Assembly: GCA_963978905.1 (NCBI GenBank)
Contig: OZ022257.1
Coordinates: forward strand, 10,810,509-10,874,508
Direction: 5' to 3'
Length of the DNA: 64,000 nucleotides
From: Trichostrongylus colubriformis
Taxonomy: Eukaryota; Nematoda; Chromadorea; Rhabditida; Trichostrongylidae
Below, piece by piece: positions 12,568-24,818 of this stretch. Under the pieces are notes generated by a model. That model made no database searches. It was given only the letters and a program-made list of their open reading frames with translations, and had not been told where the DNA came from. A program made the translations under genes and the position numbers. Position 1 is the first letter of the stretch. Each line of letters opens with the position of its first letter.

Positions 12568-13453
12568 TACTGTTTGTTCTCCGTGTTTCACTGAAAACTC
12601 TCAGCTCCCTATATACACGACGATCTTAACGGAAGAGGGTATGCAGGATTTTCCCCCTTTACCTGACCACTTTACGGGAGCTATCGCTGCTGCATTAATG
12701 CCATTCCTAGTACTATAAGTCCTCGAGGTATAAGTAACTCACAAAGGTATTATCGTGTACCGTAATCTTAAGTGATCTTAATATCGTCTTTGAAACACCA
12801 TCCATATCAGTTCCTAAGGAAAGTAATTTGTTTAGCCGATTATTAGATTAACGGCTTTGAAATGATCTACGTATTAGAGCCCTATTCACGCGCCGCGATC
12901 TGCTCAGAATTTGGTATTGGAGCGCAACAGTAGCCGTTGTATCATGGTAACGCAGAGTATAAATGGGACCTGAGGGTTTAAAAAATTTACGGACTCTGCA
13001 AACCTGCAAAAACCAACCGATGACTAATTTGCTGTTGTACCCTCTTGTCTGTTGAGCAACCCAGATGGGAAAAATTGGGTAGAACGAGATCGATACGAAT
13101 CTTCAAAGTGTGTCGGAGATCTTAGCGACTCCTGCGCTGTCCGTCTTCTTATAGGAAACGTGACATGAACTGAATTGCTCTCATTCATCAAAATCGGCCC
13201 AGAATGGGGCTCCTAGTGGTTAAGAAGTGATGTAATAATAGTTTCAAAGAGGACAGCGTGAATACCCAGTTTCCCGATCGTCATATCGAATTCGCTGGTC
13301 TTGGATAAAAATTGAAAAGGCAAAAAGTTGGGCGCAGATGTTCAATTCGATCTGAGCGCTTTTCAGGAGCCTTTATAGTGGGGCTCGCAGGATTCGGCTT
13401 TTCCATCTGGCTGAATAATTTCTCTCAACACTTCAAATTCTTTTTCGTCTCTT
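12568..13453. other. No gene seen
   Basis: AT-rich sequence without a defensible exon. Confidence 0.4.
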
Positions 13454-13753
13454 TTGGAACTTTCGATATATTCACAGAGATTCCTACGCTTGTCATGCTT
13501 GTTCCACATCATCTTTAACGAGCTTTACGAATGTCTGCAAGCTGAAATTGCTATTCGCATCAAAAAAATCCCAGCAGGCAACCGAATTGTCGTTGCCAGC
13601 TGCATAGCTCAGCTGTCATTGTCCACTGACAAGCCTGTGATTTCACGGTTTCTTTGGGAAATCCTATCTGCATTCCTTCACACCCTGCTTCAGGGCGCCA
13701 AATGCAATAGCAGTCCTCAGAAAGAAGCGAGATCAGTGTTTTATGATGGGTGA
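13454..13753 (+). CDS. Unidentified open frame, about 99 codons
   Basis: From about 13506 the plus frame reads like protein (for example AEIAIRIKKIPAGNRIVVAS followed by a hydrophobic helix-like stretch) and ends at TGA 13753. The opposite strand is open too (13560-13976), so composition alone cannot decide the strand. The sequence just downstream, 13750-14000, is unusually GC-rich. No family is recognised. It may be a gene fragment or a decayed element. Confidence 0.2.
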   Translation: MELSIYSQRFLRLSCLFHIIFNELYECLQAEIAIRIKKIPAGNRIVVASCIAQLSLSTDKPVISRFLWEILSAFLHTLLQGAKCNSSPQKEARSVFYDG

Positions 13754-14285
13754 CGTTGTATCGCCTCGCTGACGTCCTGTGATCATCACGTTTGGCCTTG
13801 TCGCCGTCGTGTCGCTCCCTCAGCTCCGTGGTGGTACATCTTCCGGTAGTCCGCCCGGCATATGCTTGGCCACCACTTCTCACAAATGCGCCAAACATCG
13901 CCCCGTCGACGTGTGGACCGGAATCCCCGACCGATCGCGTTTGTTCAGGCTCAGTTACCGGCGCCATCGTCCACACGTTATGCGGCGCTTGTGCTAATTC
14001 TTATTTCCACACGAAAAACCATAAGCATTCTTGAATCATTGAATTCCAAGGTAGGCATGTTCCTGCCCAGACAAGACCCATTTTCTTGGCTAACATCTTC
14101 TTCAGCCGTGTCCTTAGTGTACCTTTTCTCCTAGTCGTGAAACTGCTTTTCTTAGGCTACGGAAATGTTCAAGAAAAGTTTACTTGCAATCGCCTTTCGA
14201 GCGAATCGCCCTCTGTAAATGCATTTAATAGATCCGCATTCATATTCGCCCTACTCGGACCAGTGCTATAGCAACATCTTTGACG

Positions 14286-14359
14286 ATGGGGTACTCCCTT
14301 CAAAAGTAAAAAAGAAATATTTAAAATAGGGTACTCCCTCCAAAAGTAAAAAAGAAATA
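14286..14359. repeat. Short tandem duplication
   Basis: GGGTACTCCCTTCAAAAGTA and GGGTACTCCCTCCAAAAGTA, each followed by AAAAAGAAAT, lie side by side with a unit near 45 bp. Confidence 0.75.
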
Positions 14360-15144
14360 AAATAGAGAAGGCGATTCGCATGAAAGGCAGTTGGAAGTAA
14401 ACTTCTTTGGAAGAACTTCACGCTCCTCACACACTAGCTAGCTTATTTTTATCTCAGAGACAATTCTCGAACAAGATTGAATTCATCTGTCGGTTAGGTG
14501 ATGTTCTGCTTCCACTTTCGTTGACGTCCTCTGGAGCCGAATAGAAAATAGGGCCGTAAAAGCATTATAAAATTGGCTCGAGATAGATGTTGCTATGAAG
14601 CAGTAAACGTGAATTAATGGTGATGCAGAGATTCTGAAAATTTCATTCAGTTTCACACTTCTAATTCGCCAGGAAACTTTTTTTTTCGAAGGTCTGTCTT
14701 TGAGACGAAGTTATTCCTTCATTAATTCCTGACTAGTGTGGTCTCATGGAGATTGGCTAGTTGATGGCGACTCGGGGACATCATCCAAAACACGTAATTC
14801 TGGGATATTCTCTTCTTATTTTACTTTTCATTCTTTACTCCTGCAAAGTTGCCCTGCTCAGTCCCATCGAAAGGATACACCACAAAGATTAGGAGTGTCA
14901 AGCAAATTTTCCACATTGTCGTCTTAGAAGTCTGCAATTTAATCTCCATACCGGCTCTTCTTAAAGGAATACCGTGCATCGCTTTTTACCTTCTCTCGCT
15001 CTCCAAAATTCAGTGAAAAGGATAGCTCGCGCCGAGCTTGTGGAGGAAAGGAGAAGATTTTATCATTGTCGACGAACGAGACATATTTTAGAGGGATGAA
15101 CGCGTGCCCCTATACCACACCTTCCCTTGGTTTTGGTCTCTTCA

Positions 15145-15145
15145 G

Positions 15146-15192
<47 letters not shown>

Positions 15193-15232
15193 CCAAATGA
15201 ATAAAAAACAAATAAATAAATGAATAAATCAA
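15145..15232. repeat. AAAT/TAAA microsatellite
   Basis: About a dozen TAAA units in a row, then interrupted units (AATGAATAAAA and similar). Simple-sequence repeat. Confidence 0.95.
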
Positions 15233-15310
15233 ATAACCATTGATCTTCAACGACCCAGCACATGCCCACTCTCAAGTTAACGTTCTAGCGTGGATGATTG
15301 CTTATTAAGA

Positions 15311-15377
15311 CTTTATTAGATTAACTCAGGAAAGCGGCCGTACTTCACGGCCGCTTTCCTGAGTTAATCTAATAAAG
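15311..15377. repeat. Perfect 30-bp hairpin with 7-base loop
   Basis: The left arm starts CTTTATTAGATTAACTCAGG and ends GGCCG; the loop is TACTTCA; the right arm is its exact complement and ends CTAATAAAG. No mismatch in 30 pairs. No terminal duplication or coding content is visible next to it. Confidence 0.95.
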
Positions 15378-16820
15378 GTACGTGCCATCTAATACGTCCT
15401 CCCCCCTTCTCAACCAATCATAGAGATTTCTTTCAACATACGAAACTTGCTCTGACACTCACATGATGCTGTCTGATAATTATATGCATTGGAGAGCATA
15501 ATTCAGTCATTATTCCGTGTGGACACCACTATCGCATGCCTAATTAGGTTAAGGTAACAGATTTCATGCTGACGGCAGATGTTCTGTGGGTGGCACCTCT
15601 ATGAAAAATGAATTTCATTCCGCTCTCACATTTGAAGCATAGCAATAGGACTAGGCTTTTCCTTATTTGGCCCTATTTTTCAAGTTTTTCTTCGATTTTG
15701 CTGCACAGTTGCAGCTAAGAGGCACGAAAATGCGACGAAAATGACCAGGGAACCTGTGCATAGAATGAGCTTAGGAAGTAGCTTAGTAAAAGATATGTTC
15801 TAATCAATATTTTTTAGTTATTTATTTTCGATTAATCTATTTTGATTAAATAGTTTTAATGCTAAGTTAAGCTCTTGCCCGTAACTCAGCATACTCGAAA
15901 CGACTTTTGCATCGCGGACTACGACGAAAATCAGCAGCTATTAGAAATCAAAAATAAATAGTTTCAAATGTTTGTTCAATTTAATCTGAACTGTTTCTTA
16001 ACCTCAAACTGTCCATTTAAAATTTTTCCCTTTTTTTCATGTTCATTAAAGATCTGGAGTTGTTCTGGACTTTTCAAATGTATTCTCTAGGTTCCATGAA
16101 TTGAAATGAACTTTTCTACGCATCTGGCTAAGGGTACTCACCTCGGCCATTCCACATAAAATGCTCCCCATTCGAAAAGCGTTTACTGGGTGAAGATACA
16201 CATAAACTTTTTATTGTCCCTAGTAGACATATTTATGTGTTCTCGGGAAATATCGGAAGTCGTTATCCGAACCACAAATCTGCTTTTTTATGATGACTTG
16301 TCCATGCTTTGTCACTCACCCAAAGGTCGTTAGCCATAGCTCTGCGGGTGTTTCGTCCTTGAATGCGAATGATTTACGTGTGAGGGCGGCCGGGTAGTTT
16401 TTCGTGTGTGTGTGTTTTAGTACAAGACCATTTTTGTGATGACTTTTCAGTGTTTTTATCTTGCCGCCCATGGGATACTTTTTCATCGGTCATTTCACGT
16501 AGTGTTTATGCCGACTAATCCAATTGACATCGAATGACCTTTTAAGCGCCTGTTGTGTTTGGGGGTGGGATTAGTGCGAGCCAAATTGCTTTCGGAAGGC
16601 ACGTAGCTCTCTTCTTCCGCTATATTGCCAGCCTCAAAGTGAGTAATCCGACGATAAAAACTCTCCCAAGCCGACTCCGAAACTACAACTCCAGCCCCTC
16701 GCATGATTCATTACTCTGATGTTGCTCTGGCAACGTTCCAAAAAAACGGGAAGTGGTCGAAGAGGATTCCAGATTTGTTAGATTTCAACTTCTCTATTCG
16801 TGAAACCTAGGCTCCTTCTT
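15378..16820. other. No gene seen
   Basis: AT-rich sequence. A minus-strand segment near 16142-16210 is open and ends in a GTGAGT donor at 16141, but it has no partner exon. Confidence 0.4.
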
Positions 16821-17047
16821 AATTTTGAATATTCTATGCTATGTCAATGAGGTTGTTAGGTGGAAATATTTATTGACGTCTTAAAAGGCCTGTCAGGGAA
16901 ACTATATATCGGCGGCTTAAAAGGCCGGTTAGGGATAATATTTATTGGCGGCCTAAAAGGCCTGTTAGGGCGGGACCATTCATTAAAGGCTGTCAATAAT
17001 TAGTTCCACCTAATAACCTCGTTCGCGTAGCAGAGAATATTAAAACT
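16821..17047. mobile_element. Inverted-repeat element with inner tandem repeats
   Basis: The imperfect inverted ends pair AATATTCTATGC...GAGGTTGTTAGGTGGAA on the left with TTCCACCTAATAACCTCG...AGAATATT on the right. Between them (16866-16980) are three units of about 46 bp, each with CTTAAAAGGCC or CCTAAAAGGCC and then TTAGGG or CAGGG. This looks like a MITE whose centre expanded by tandem duplication. Confidence 0.65.
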
Positions 17048-18072
17048 GCTTAAAGGTCTTCTAACAAGACCTCGTGATTAGATCGCATAACATGAGCTCG
17101 CTTTTCTATCTCGCTCCCCTCCTTTCTTTTGAAAATCTATGATTCCTTCTATCTAAGTGGTGACGAGCGTGCGTCTACTGTAACTCTCCCAGAAATGACA
17201 TTTAAAGGAGGCTAGAAAGGCCAAGACAGCTTGCTTGACCCCCCACTTCTCAGACCAGCCAAAACACGACCCCCCTCCTCCACTTTCCAACTTTCCTCTG
17301 CACAATCTAGAGTTTGGGTTGAGCAGAAGCTCGGCTTCCAGTTGTTGAAGAGTTGTGAATTCCTCCTCCTATAAGGCTGATAATATCCACAACTGACTAT
17401 TCTGTCCATGATTACCGTAACGGGAGTATGTAAGCGCCCATAGAGCCGCATCTGGCCAAGTGTTACGGTATCTAGGGAACTCGCCCATTGGAATTCTGCA
17501 ACTTCAGCCGTACGCACGAATCGTGAAGAAGCAATGGGAACGATGAAACCTACGAACTGTCATCCACATATATAGCCTGAGAAGAGTTTGTTTTTCGTGA
17601 AAACTCCCATGTAAAGTGGTGAATGGGTAGATTATACATTGCGCAGTCACAGCCCTAACTAGTCGTATTTGGGTATTTCTTGCGAGTACGAGAGGTTTCT
17701 GGATGAGTGCGATTACTTATTCAACTTCATCGGAGAACAAAACGAGTTATGGCGACTTCTCATCGACGCTTGTTGAGAGTCGGATAAGTTGCACCATCAA
17801 CTGTGAATAGTAGTGTTGAGATGGTCAGAAGGGAGCAACAGGTGGAAATAACCGTATATTAAGAGATAACCACTGCAGTCACACCTAGATATCTCGAGAT
17901 AGGAAGGTGAAGATGAACGGTGGCCAGCACTCAGACACTCGAGATTTCAAGGTCTGAACTCAATTTTTGGACTACGATCGTAGAGCTCATTCAGCTTCTC
18001 TTCAGAGCAAGAATCAATCTTAACATATTGTATGTTTTCAATATTTTATTTCAATAATTTAATTCAATATTT
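17048..18072. other. No supported gene
   Basis: A minus-strand frame at 17212-17517 is open for about 100 codons, but it shows no splice context or recognisable domain. Part of it is a G-rich stretch resembling the dispersed G-tract repeat. Confidence 0.35.
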
Positions 18073-18324
18073 GGGTGAGGCTACTTACGACAGAAAACCG
18101 CGTGGCCGCCAGCGGAGAGCGGCGCGGCGGGTGCGCGTGCCAGTGGCAGCCTTCAAGAGAGGCGGTGTGGCTTGGGTGGAGGAGGCAGTGTGGCATGGGT
18201 TGAAGCGCAGAGGTGACGCAGCCATCCTCTGCCAGACTCCCAAGGGCATCGATTCGCAAATCGTACTGGTGGCGCCGCGAGTGCGACGCCGCGAAGCGAT
18301 TTTCTGTCGTGAGTAGCTTCACCC
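18073..18324 (-). mobile_element. GC-rich inverted-repeat element, copy 2
   Basis: Terminal inverted repeats run from GGGTGAGGCTACTTACGACA on the left to TGTCGTGAGTAGCTTCACCC on the right, three mismatches by eye. The interior shares the GGCGCC-centred block and the GATTCGC block with the element at 12337-12567, inverted. The two elements share a core but have different outer ends. Confidence 0.7.
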
Positions 18325-19797
18325 TCAACATATTCCTTCAATATTAGAAAATGTTCAATATTAGAAGTTTTACAGTCAGAAAATTGTATTAGCAGGAATC
18401 TGGAAAGGCTTCAATAAAAATATCAATTCCATCAAGAGGGTCTTGATAAAAATCCATCCAGCTAAGAAAAAAATGCAGAGAATAGGAATTTAGGCTTATG
18501 TCTCATGAAATTTTACTGGAATATCTTTTGATCCATTCGAGTACTCTCTCCAAGTGGGATTACCTTTACATCGTACGTGACTCGTTTTGCATGCTGTCCT
18601 TCCCAGGCAATGTCCTTGAATACTAAAAGGTTTTCCCCGTACCGGTAATGACTTTCTGAAAGAGGTTATCCTTTGTCGTGAAAACCACTCACATTCCTAC
18701 GCGCATCTTTCAACGACCTTTAATCACCCCAAAAAGCTGTGCAACCATTCGGAGTTCTATGCATAGCTTTTTACTCGGACAGCAATAAATCTCACCCCAA
18801 AAAATGACCTCGGGGAATTCACTTGAATAATGTTCCCCCGTCGTGAATTTCTTTTTATGAAAACTGGCAATTCTTAGTGGAGCAAAAAGTGGGCCCAATT
18901 TTGGTTGCCCTCATAAGATTGACCTGCATTTTGTGGTGATGGTCGTGATCAGCCCAGCTTCGCGTAGCTATGCGGCCCCTTAAAATGGCCTAGAATTGCG
19001 CTCGCGCCAGTGTTTGTACGCTCCCGCGTTAAGGCCGTGCTAACAATAGAATAGCGCTTCTATTTACGGGTTCCAAGAATCGTCATCGATTTTGAAACTA
19101 TCGCATCCTCTTGGTAAGGAATTGGCGCTCGAATAGGTGAAAGTGTGTTGCATTCAGCAAGTTTGGGCGGTATCTTTCCTACCCTTTCATGCCTTTTCTT
19201 TCTCATCTTATCTACTGAATTTTTTCTTTTTTCTAAGAATCATTTTCAGAAATATTCAAATTCACCAAGGACCACTGAGATACTGTAGTGGACGGGAATC
19301 CTTCAGATTTCCTGTTGCTCTCCACCCACCATCAGAATTTTCATTGTGCCAGAAACCTCCACAACAACGAAAATTGACCGCTATCCTATGTGAGAGGTGG
19401 GGGGTGGGGGGACAAGTTGTTGAATGCTGAACATCAAAGTTTCTATCACAAGTTCATACATGTACACTTATGACTTCTACAGTACATTAACATGTCAGTC
19501 AGGTTAAGCCACATCACCGATCAGCATCAACAAAATGCCCCCCCCCCCTCCCTTTTCCTTCTTGTATAGCATAGAGCCGAGTTGAGATTTCTGGAATATT
19601 TTGAATTTGTTCTTCTTTCGAATTGAAAACGCTAACGCAATATGGGTGGATTCTATGATATCGCCTCTTCATTTGTGACTGCACATTTGAAACACCCAAG
19701 CAATTAGCTTTCAATTTGTTGAATTAAAGCCAGCTATGCCAACCAATAAACAGTCCTTAAGCGCACTTGTGGCCATAAAATCAAAAAAAATGACTCT
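18325..19797. other. No gene seen
   Basis: AT-rich sequence, no convincing exon. A C-run occurs at 19535-19548. Confidence 0.4.
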
Positions 19798-19964
19798 TAC
19801 AATCCATTTCGCTGCGCTTGATTGGGCGTGGCCTATGGACTTGGGTGAGAGAATGTAAAACTCTCTCATCCCGCCACACACTCTCACTCTCGCTACTCTC
19901 TCACTCTTGCCACTCACCCAAGTCCAGAGGCCACGCCCAATCAAGCGCTGCAGTATGGACTGTA
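19798..19964. mobile_element. Short palindromic MITE, copy 1
   Basis: The arms are near-complementary for about 50 bp (GCGCTTGATTGGGCGTGGCC on the left; the right arm carries its complement before GCGCTGCAG). The loop is rich in CTCTC motifs. The ends read TACAATCCAT and ATGGACTGTA, so a TA boundary is likely. A second, more diverged copy lies at 38790-38935. Confidence 0.8.
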
Positions 19965-20955
19965 CCTCCAATTTCTGTTCAGTCCCCTTCCCTACTTCTA
20001 CTACAACAATGTTGCTCACATGCAAGTGAAAACTTGTCGCTTGCAGTTTTCTATTTTTTCTTGGATTGTTTCACTCCTCATTCCCAAATGCGAAGGATTA
20101 TTTCGGTAATCCCCGTCTTAAACCTGAATTTCCCCGAATGTTGTGAGAGTGCTCGAAATATTGAAAATATTGTACAGTTGCTCTCACAAGGCAGGTGGAA
20201 CTGCAGAAAGGATATTTGGAAAAAATTTCTCTCTTTTTTTACTACCGGTATTCACTTCTCAATTATTATTTTCGTATTCGTTCTTTGCACTATAATTTTT
20301 TTCCGATTTTCCTGCTCGGTTCCGCCGATATTCCATAGGAAACATTCAAAAGTGCTTTTTACGTGCAACTTTGCCTGCTCATAAATTGTCATGCACAAGG
20401 TTTTGTATAGAATCCTTACGTAGTAAATTACCATCGTGACCTTGGAGTACCATAATTACCATAATGGGTAAAACAAGGAATCCTTGTGTATTTTCAAATG
20501 TTATACTTTTCTGTCGAAGACAATACCAGGAGTAATGTGCGTATCGAGAACTCCTATAGCGAGTAATTCAAATGGTGCCACGAGTCCAGTACACTAAAAG
20601 TGGCGACATTTCTAGTGCCCAGAGGCGCCTCGGAACGCTTTTTGTAACAGCTGCCACCTGTCTCACCATGACCCGCCTTCTTCATTAGCGTGTCCCGCCT
20701 CTCAATCAACGGTGGGAGAGGCTTTTCCGAGTTTTGGCAATTCAGTCCGCTTTTTCTTTACTTTCATAAGACTAAGCAACCCGACCTTCATATTTGACAG
20801 TCTTTTGTTATCGAGTCGTGTTATGTAGCGCGACAGTAGAAAAGAAATCAAATGCAATGGCCGGGAATCCAAAATTACCTATTTTCCGTGTTGAATACTG
20901 TGGCGAACTAGTGTTTTTATGCGGCCCTCAGTGACCTATCGAATAGAGAGTTCCT
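19965..20955. other. No gene seen
   Basis: T-rich tracts and short frames only. Confidence 0.35.
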
Positions 20956-21036
20956 ATGATGTGTTGTGGTCATGCACGGCATGTGGAACGCTTACTTGTG
21001 GAAGCAACTCGGTCGGCAAGGGCCGCACCGGGTGGC
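20956..21036 (+). CDS. Possible 5' exon ending at a consensus donor
   Basis: ATGATG at 20956 opens a 27-codon frame (it includes VERLLVEATRSARAAPGG) that stops exactly at a perfect GTAAGT donor at 21037. The codons after the donor stay open by chance. No partner exon was identified. The frame is Ala/Arg-rich and higher in GC than its surroundings. This is weak evidence for an initial exon. Confidence 0.22.
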
Positions 21037-21676
21037 GTAAGTATTTTCAAAAGGCTGACGTTAGAGCTCTATTTTCCCTCCGTGAACGCCCGAAATGTTA
21101 TTCCTGCTGCACTGGCGCTGCGAATCATTTGGGACAACCGGCTTGGTAGGCTTACTTATCTGAGAAGCCGTCTTTCTCTACTTTTTACCTATCCAAAGCA
21201 ACCTCGAGACTTGTCTTTGTCAAATACTGAACAAATAAGAAAGTTCATCGGGGTGGTTGAACCTAACGAATGTTGACAGGAGAGCTGTTTTCCCAGTGGA
21301 TCAGCATAGAAGCTCCCTGCTTCTTAAATATGATTAGTGTTCACCGGAGAAAACAAAAAGTTAATTCCGTGTTCTTCCTACTTCGGACTTTTTTCTGCCT
21401 TGCAAATCGTTTTTTTCCTTTCACAGATCTTCCCATTCAATAATCCCAGTCCCTGGTCCTCTTAAGCACTCTTATCACTTTATTTGAAGTCTAGTTCATG
21501 ACTGTATAGATCCAGCTCGCGTAAACAATACTTTGAGATGGTACCACCAATTTCCTACCAAAAAAAGGTTGTCGACGCTGATGGCCGTTTAGAATGCGCC
21601 ATGCCCTCGAAGGAGACCTTTTTTATGGACAGTGCTCGTCGAAGAAGCCATGGAGGCTTTCAGTTCCATGCAAGGA

Positions 21677-21935
21677 TTTTCAGTCTGGAAGCCGCTGTCA
21701 GACTTTGGGATTTTGCGGTATCCCAGCTCTCGAAGTTGCAAAGTCTCGAAATGCGAAAGGGTGGCACCGCAAAATCATGGAATTGCTGGGTCGCGCAATG
21801 GGTTTTCAGTCTGGAAGCCGCTGTCGGACTTCGCGATTTTGCGGTTTCGCAGTGTCGCAGCTTCTCGAAGTTGCAAAGTCTCAAAATAGCGAAATTGTGG
21901 CACCGCAAAATCATGGAATGGCTGAATCACGCAAT
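21677..21935. repeat. 126-bp tandem duplication with inner hairpin
   Basis: Unit 1 starts at 21677 and unit 2 at 21803; both begin TTTTCAGTCTGGAAGCCGCT and end near CACCGCAAAATCATGGAAT. Within each unit GATTTTGCGGT faces ACCGCAAAATC, so each unit can fold. The long open frames across it follow from the repeat and are not called as genes. Confidence 0.85.
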
Positions 21936-23599
21936 TGCTAAGTCTGAAGGGGCAGGCTTACAGCTCGTTTAACTGAAACTGTTTGTAGCGCTAGGGATGA
22001 TTCCCAGGTCTGTGGATCGTCTAGATAGTAAAGCACTACTTGATCGTTAGTGTTGAAAACCAGCTACTCATATTTTACCATGGGCTAACCAGCTTCTAAC
22101 AGATTGGGATTGGCTTTTGTTTTACCTCCTTCATATAATTTCGCTTTCATTTCACCCTATAGTGGCTGCTTTCAGCTGTCAAAGGCTTGTTCTCTCATAA
22201 TCGTCCTAAATGCCAACAGATTTTTGTTCCAAAACGGCTTCACAACTTCTCATCTGTGTGCCGTGCCTTCCTTTCGCATCACCTATTAATCCATGCGAAA
22301 TCTTCGAATATAACCCAATTACCCAATGGAATTGGAAGTTGAAGAAGTGATGTCCAGTTACACTTGCGAAGAATTTCATTCACACTGCTGCTGGTCGTAA
22401 TTCTATTGTCTGCTCTCTACTGCTTTTCCTGCTGCCGACTCGACTTCGTTAATTCGACGCCTGGGATTTGCCGACGCTGACCGATCCTCTCATTCAATTT
22501 GGTTTGCTCCATGAAAGAGGCGCTCGTCTCGGAATTGACCCTCCGACTCCATTAACTCCTTCACTCCTCGCTACTGGCCAAACTGCAGCTATCGGCGCAT
22601 GAATTAGGGGATTCGAGGGTGCTAGCTCCTATCTTTCGAGAGGTTGCTTGCTTAATGCTTAGACCATGTGCATTTGATGTAATGGTAGTTTTTTGTTAAT
22701 TACACCTCGCATTAAAACTCCTTGTGACGCATTATGAGAGGGGAAGCGGCCCCCAAGCAATGACTCTTCACTTTGATCAACGTTTTTGAAGTTTTTATAT
22801 TATATTTATTTTTTATTTTTCTTTGACGTTGCTCCGTTCAGTTCCTTTTCTATTTATACATAGTTCGCGAGGGGATATTGTTACTCATGGGAGAAACTAG
22901 GGTACTTTCGCTTTTCTTTCGAAACCTGAGGGTAACCTGAAATCATTTTTGAGACATTGTAGGGCACTGGTGCCTATTTTTAATAGTTTTACTTCAAAAT
23001 ATATCTATCCTTATTTTTTTCTTTTGGTTTTGAATGACACGCCAATCTTTTGACTTCGTTCACGAAAGAGTTTCTTCCCGATGGTCTTCCTTCCGATGGT
23101 TCGCAGATCTGAGATCCAAAAAGCTAAAAATCAAAAAAAGCTAAAAATCAATAATTCAAATTCGATTTCGCATTTCGCATTTACCTTCCACTCTCCAACA
23201 CTATAGAGTAAAGAATTTTCTTATCAACTTCAGTGGAGATCCATTCTTACCTGAAAGCCGGGGAGGGGGAGGGGCATAACTCGACATCTTAGGACTTGAA
23301 TTGACTATCCTTGAATTTGTAGTGAAGTCAGCATCTGAATCGATTTGAAACGAGGCATTGGTGATTGGTTCGCATCATAGAAAGAAGCAGAAGAAGGTTC
23401 TTCTCGTCTTGGTCACAAAGCGTCTTGTGCTTGACGGGTATTTTCGGAGGGTGCTCTGTGCTACTAACCCGCTCTATCCCCCACCTCATAATCGTCTTTG
23501 TACGCGAAGAGTAACCAAGATGATGTCATCAGAAAGAGCCCTTTTATCTCATAAAATTGTGCTGTGTGAGTGGGATTCGTTTTGGAAACAGCTGCAAAG
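21936..23599. other. No gene seen
   Basis: AT-rich sequence. A plus-strand frame from about 22171 after a CTTTCAG is open for some 55 codons, but it has no donor and no recognisable product. Confidence 0.35.
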
Positions 23600-23990
23600 G
23601 CACTGGTGAGCACTAGACGGAGAGCAGGTGGGTTACGAGTGCGGGGAACTCTCCGTGACATCCGCCGGAACCGAGTGGTTCCCGGCGATCTCCAGCGTTC
23701 TGTCCCGATCCGAGTCATTTTTTCGCATCTCACTGACGACTCTCGAATGAACACACACACTGACAGTGTAGTGCGAGAGTTTTGTTCTCGGTTCTTAGGA
23801 CAGTTGTGCCACGCGAGCGCTGTTCTCGTCTGTTCTCGTGTGTTTCCAATCCGCGTCCTTCCACGTTCGCTCCCACACACAAACACGCCATCACCCATTT
23901 GCCTGAACGTGTTACGTCCCATTCTTCAAGGGAATTCTATTGTGAATTCTATCGTATCGCAATTGTAATTGCACTTTCGCACTGTTAGCG
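23600..23990 (+). promoter_or_regulatory. Candidate 5' region of the coiled-coil gene
   Basis: This stretch is richer in GC and CpG than its neighbours and contains CACACACAC and TCTCGTCTGTTCTCG motifs. It lies directly before an ATG followed by a short frame and a good donor. A similar layout (GTGTGTGTG and GC-rich 5' leader) precedes the ZP gene at 52.2 kb. No TATA box is evident. Assignment is inference. Confidence 0.25.
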
Positions 23991-24021
23991 ATGCTGCTCG
24001 AATTCGTCTTGGTCGAACCAG
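23991..24021 (+). CDS. Candidate first exon of the coiled-coil gene
   Basis: ATG at 23991 starts MLLEFVLVEP and one base is left over before a GTAAGA donor at 24022. That base joins in phase to the exon at 32261 (G plus AT gives Asp). With it, the six-exon model is 789 bases, an exact 263 codons including the stop. The exon is short and the intron long (8.2 kb), so an intervening or different first exon is quite possible. Confidence 0.3.
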
Positions 24022-24818
24022 GTAAGAAGTCGTAAATTTCAAGGGAGGTCTTCTCGGAACAAGGGAGACTGTGGGCAATGAGGCGTTGCTATTTGATTTT
24101 CGATTTTCGGGTACTTGATGCTTGATTGCTGTCAGTCATGGTGAAATATCTGTTTTAACCTATGATTAAGGGTTACCCTGAAATTGTGTGGTCTTGTGAC
24201 AGTGAAGAACGTTGTGATTGAAAGGTGTCCTTTCTAAGAAGTGGTAGTGCGATAGCCACTAAATTGCTCGATTAGTTCGTGTCTTTCGAGTGTGATTGGT
24301 GGAACATCTATTGAAATGGCCTAACGCTGACTGAATCGTCGTCTTCGGAGGCCCTGAAGTCCCACTTGTTGAATGGAAAATCCGCTATCGCACTATAATG
24401 ACGATCAGTAGCCTGTTTATTGATGATAATTCCTATATAGCACTCGACCTTTGTTATTTGTTTGTGAAACTGCATGGTTTTTTAAAAGTTTCTCAGGAAC
24501 TTCGTTAGCTTGCATTAGGGGAAGAATGTTTGATAGTTTTCCAATTCCGAAGCATTTTGTTGACGATGTTCTTATGCCACAGATGACAGCCATCTGTTGC
24601 GATGACAAGACTGTAATACCTTTGCTGGCATAGCGGCATGCTTCAAAAGAAAATAGCGCCGTTATAACATTTGTGGTCCGGAGGTCGAATCATGATGTCA
24701 AACTTCTCTATCCAAAGCAATTTTAGTATATGCCGGTAGACAGCTGGTTCCACACTTTTTTATTTGAAGGAGACAATTAATGCCAATATCAATTCCTTTG
24801 AGTCTCATTCATACTCAC

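Noticed and set aside
13560..13976. 138-codon minus frame
   Set aside because: No splice or domain evidence; the plus frame over its left half looks slightly more protein-like, so I kept only a low-confidence plus call.
19818..20384. 188-codon plus frame
   Set aside because: It starts inside a palindromic MITE and continues through T-rich sequence with hydrophobic low-complexity residues; no splice support.
21538..21972. 144-codon plus frame
   Set aside because: Explained by the 126-bp tandem repeat, which is open in several frames on both strands.
23464..23922. 152-codon minus frame opposite a 132-codon plus frame
   Set aside because: Arg/Thr-rich in both directions because of GC-rich sequence; more likely a promoter or 5' leader than coding.
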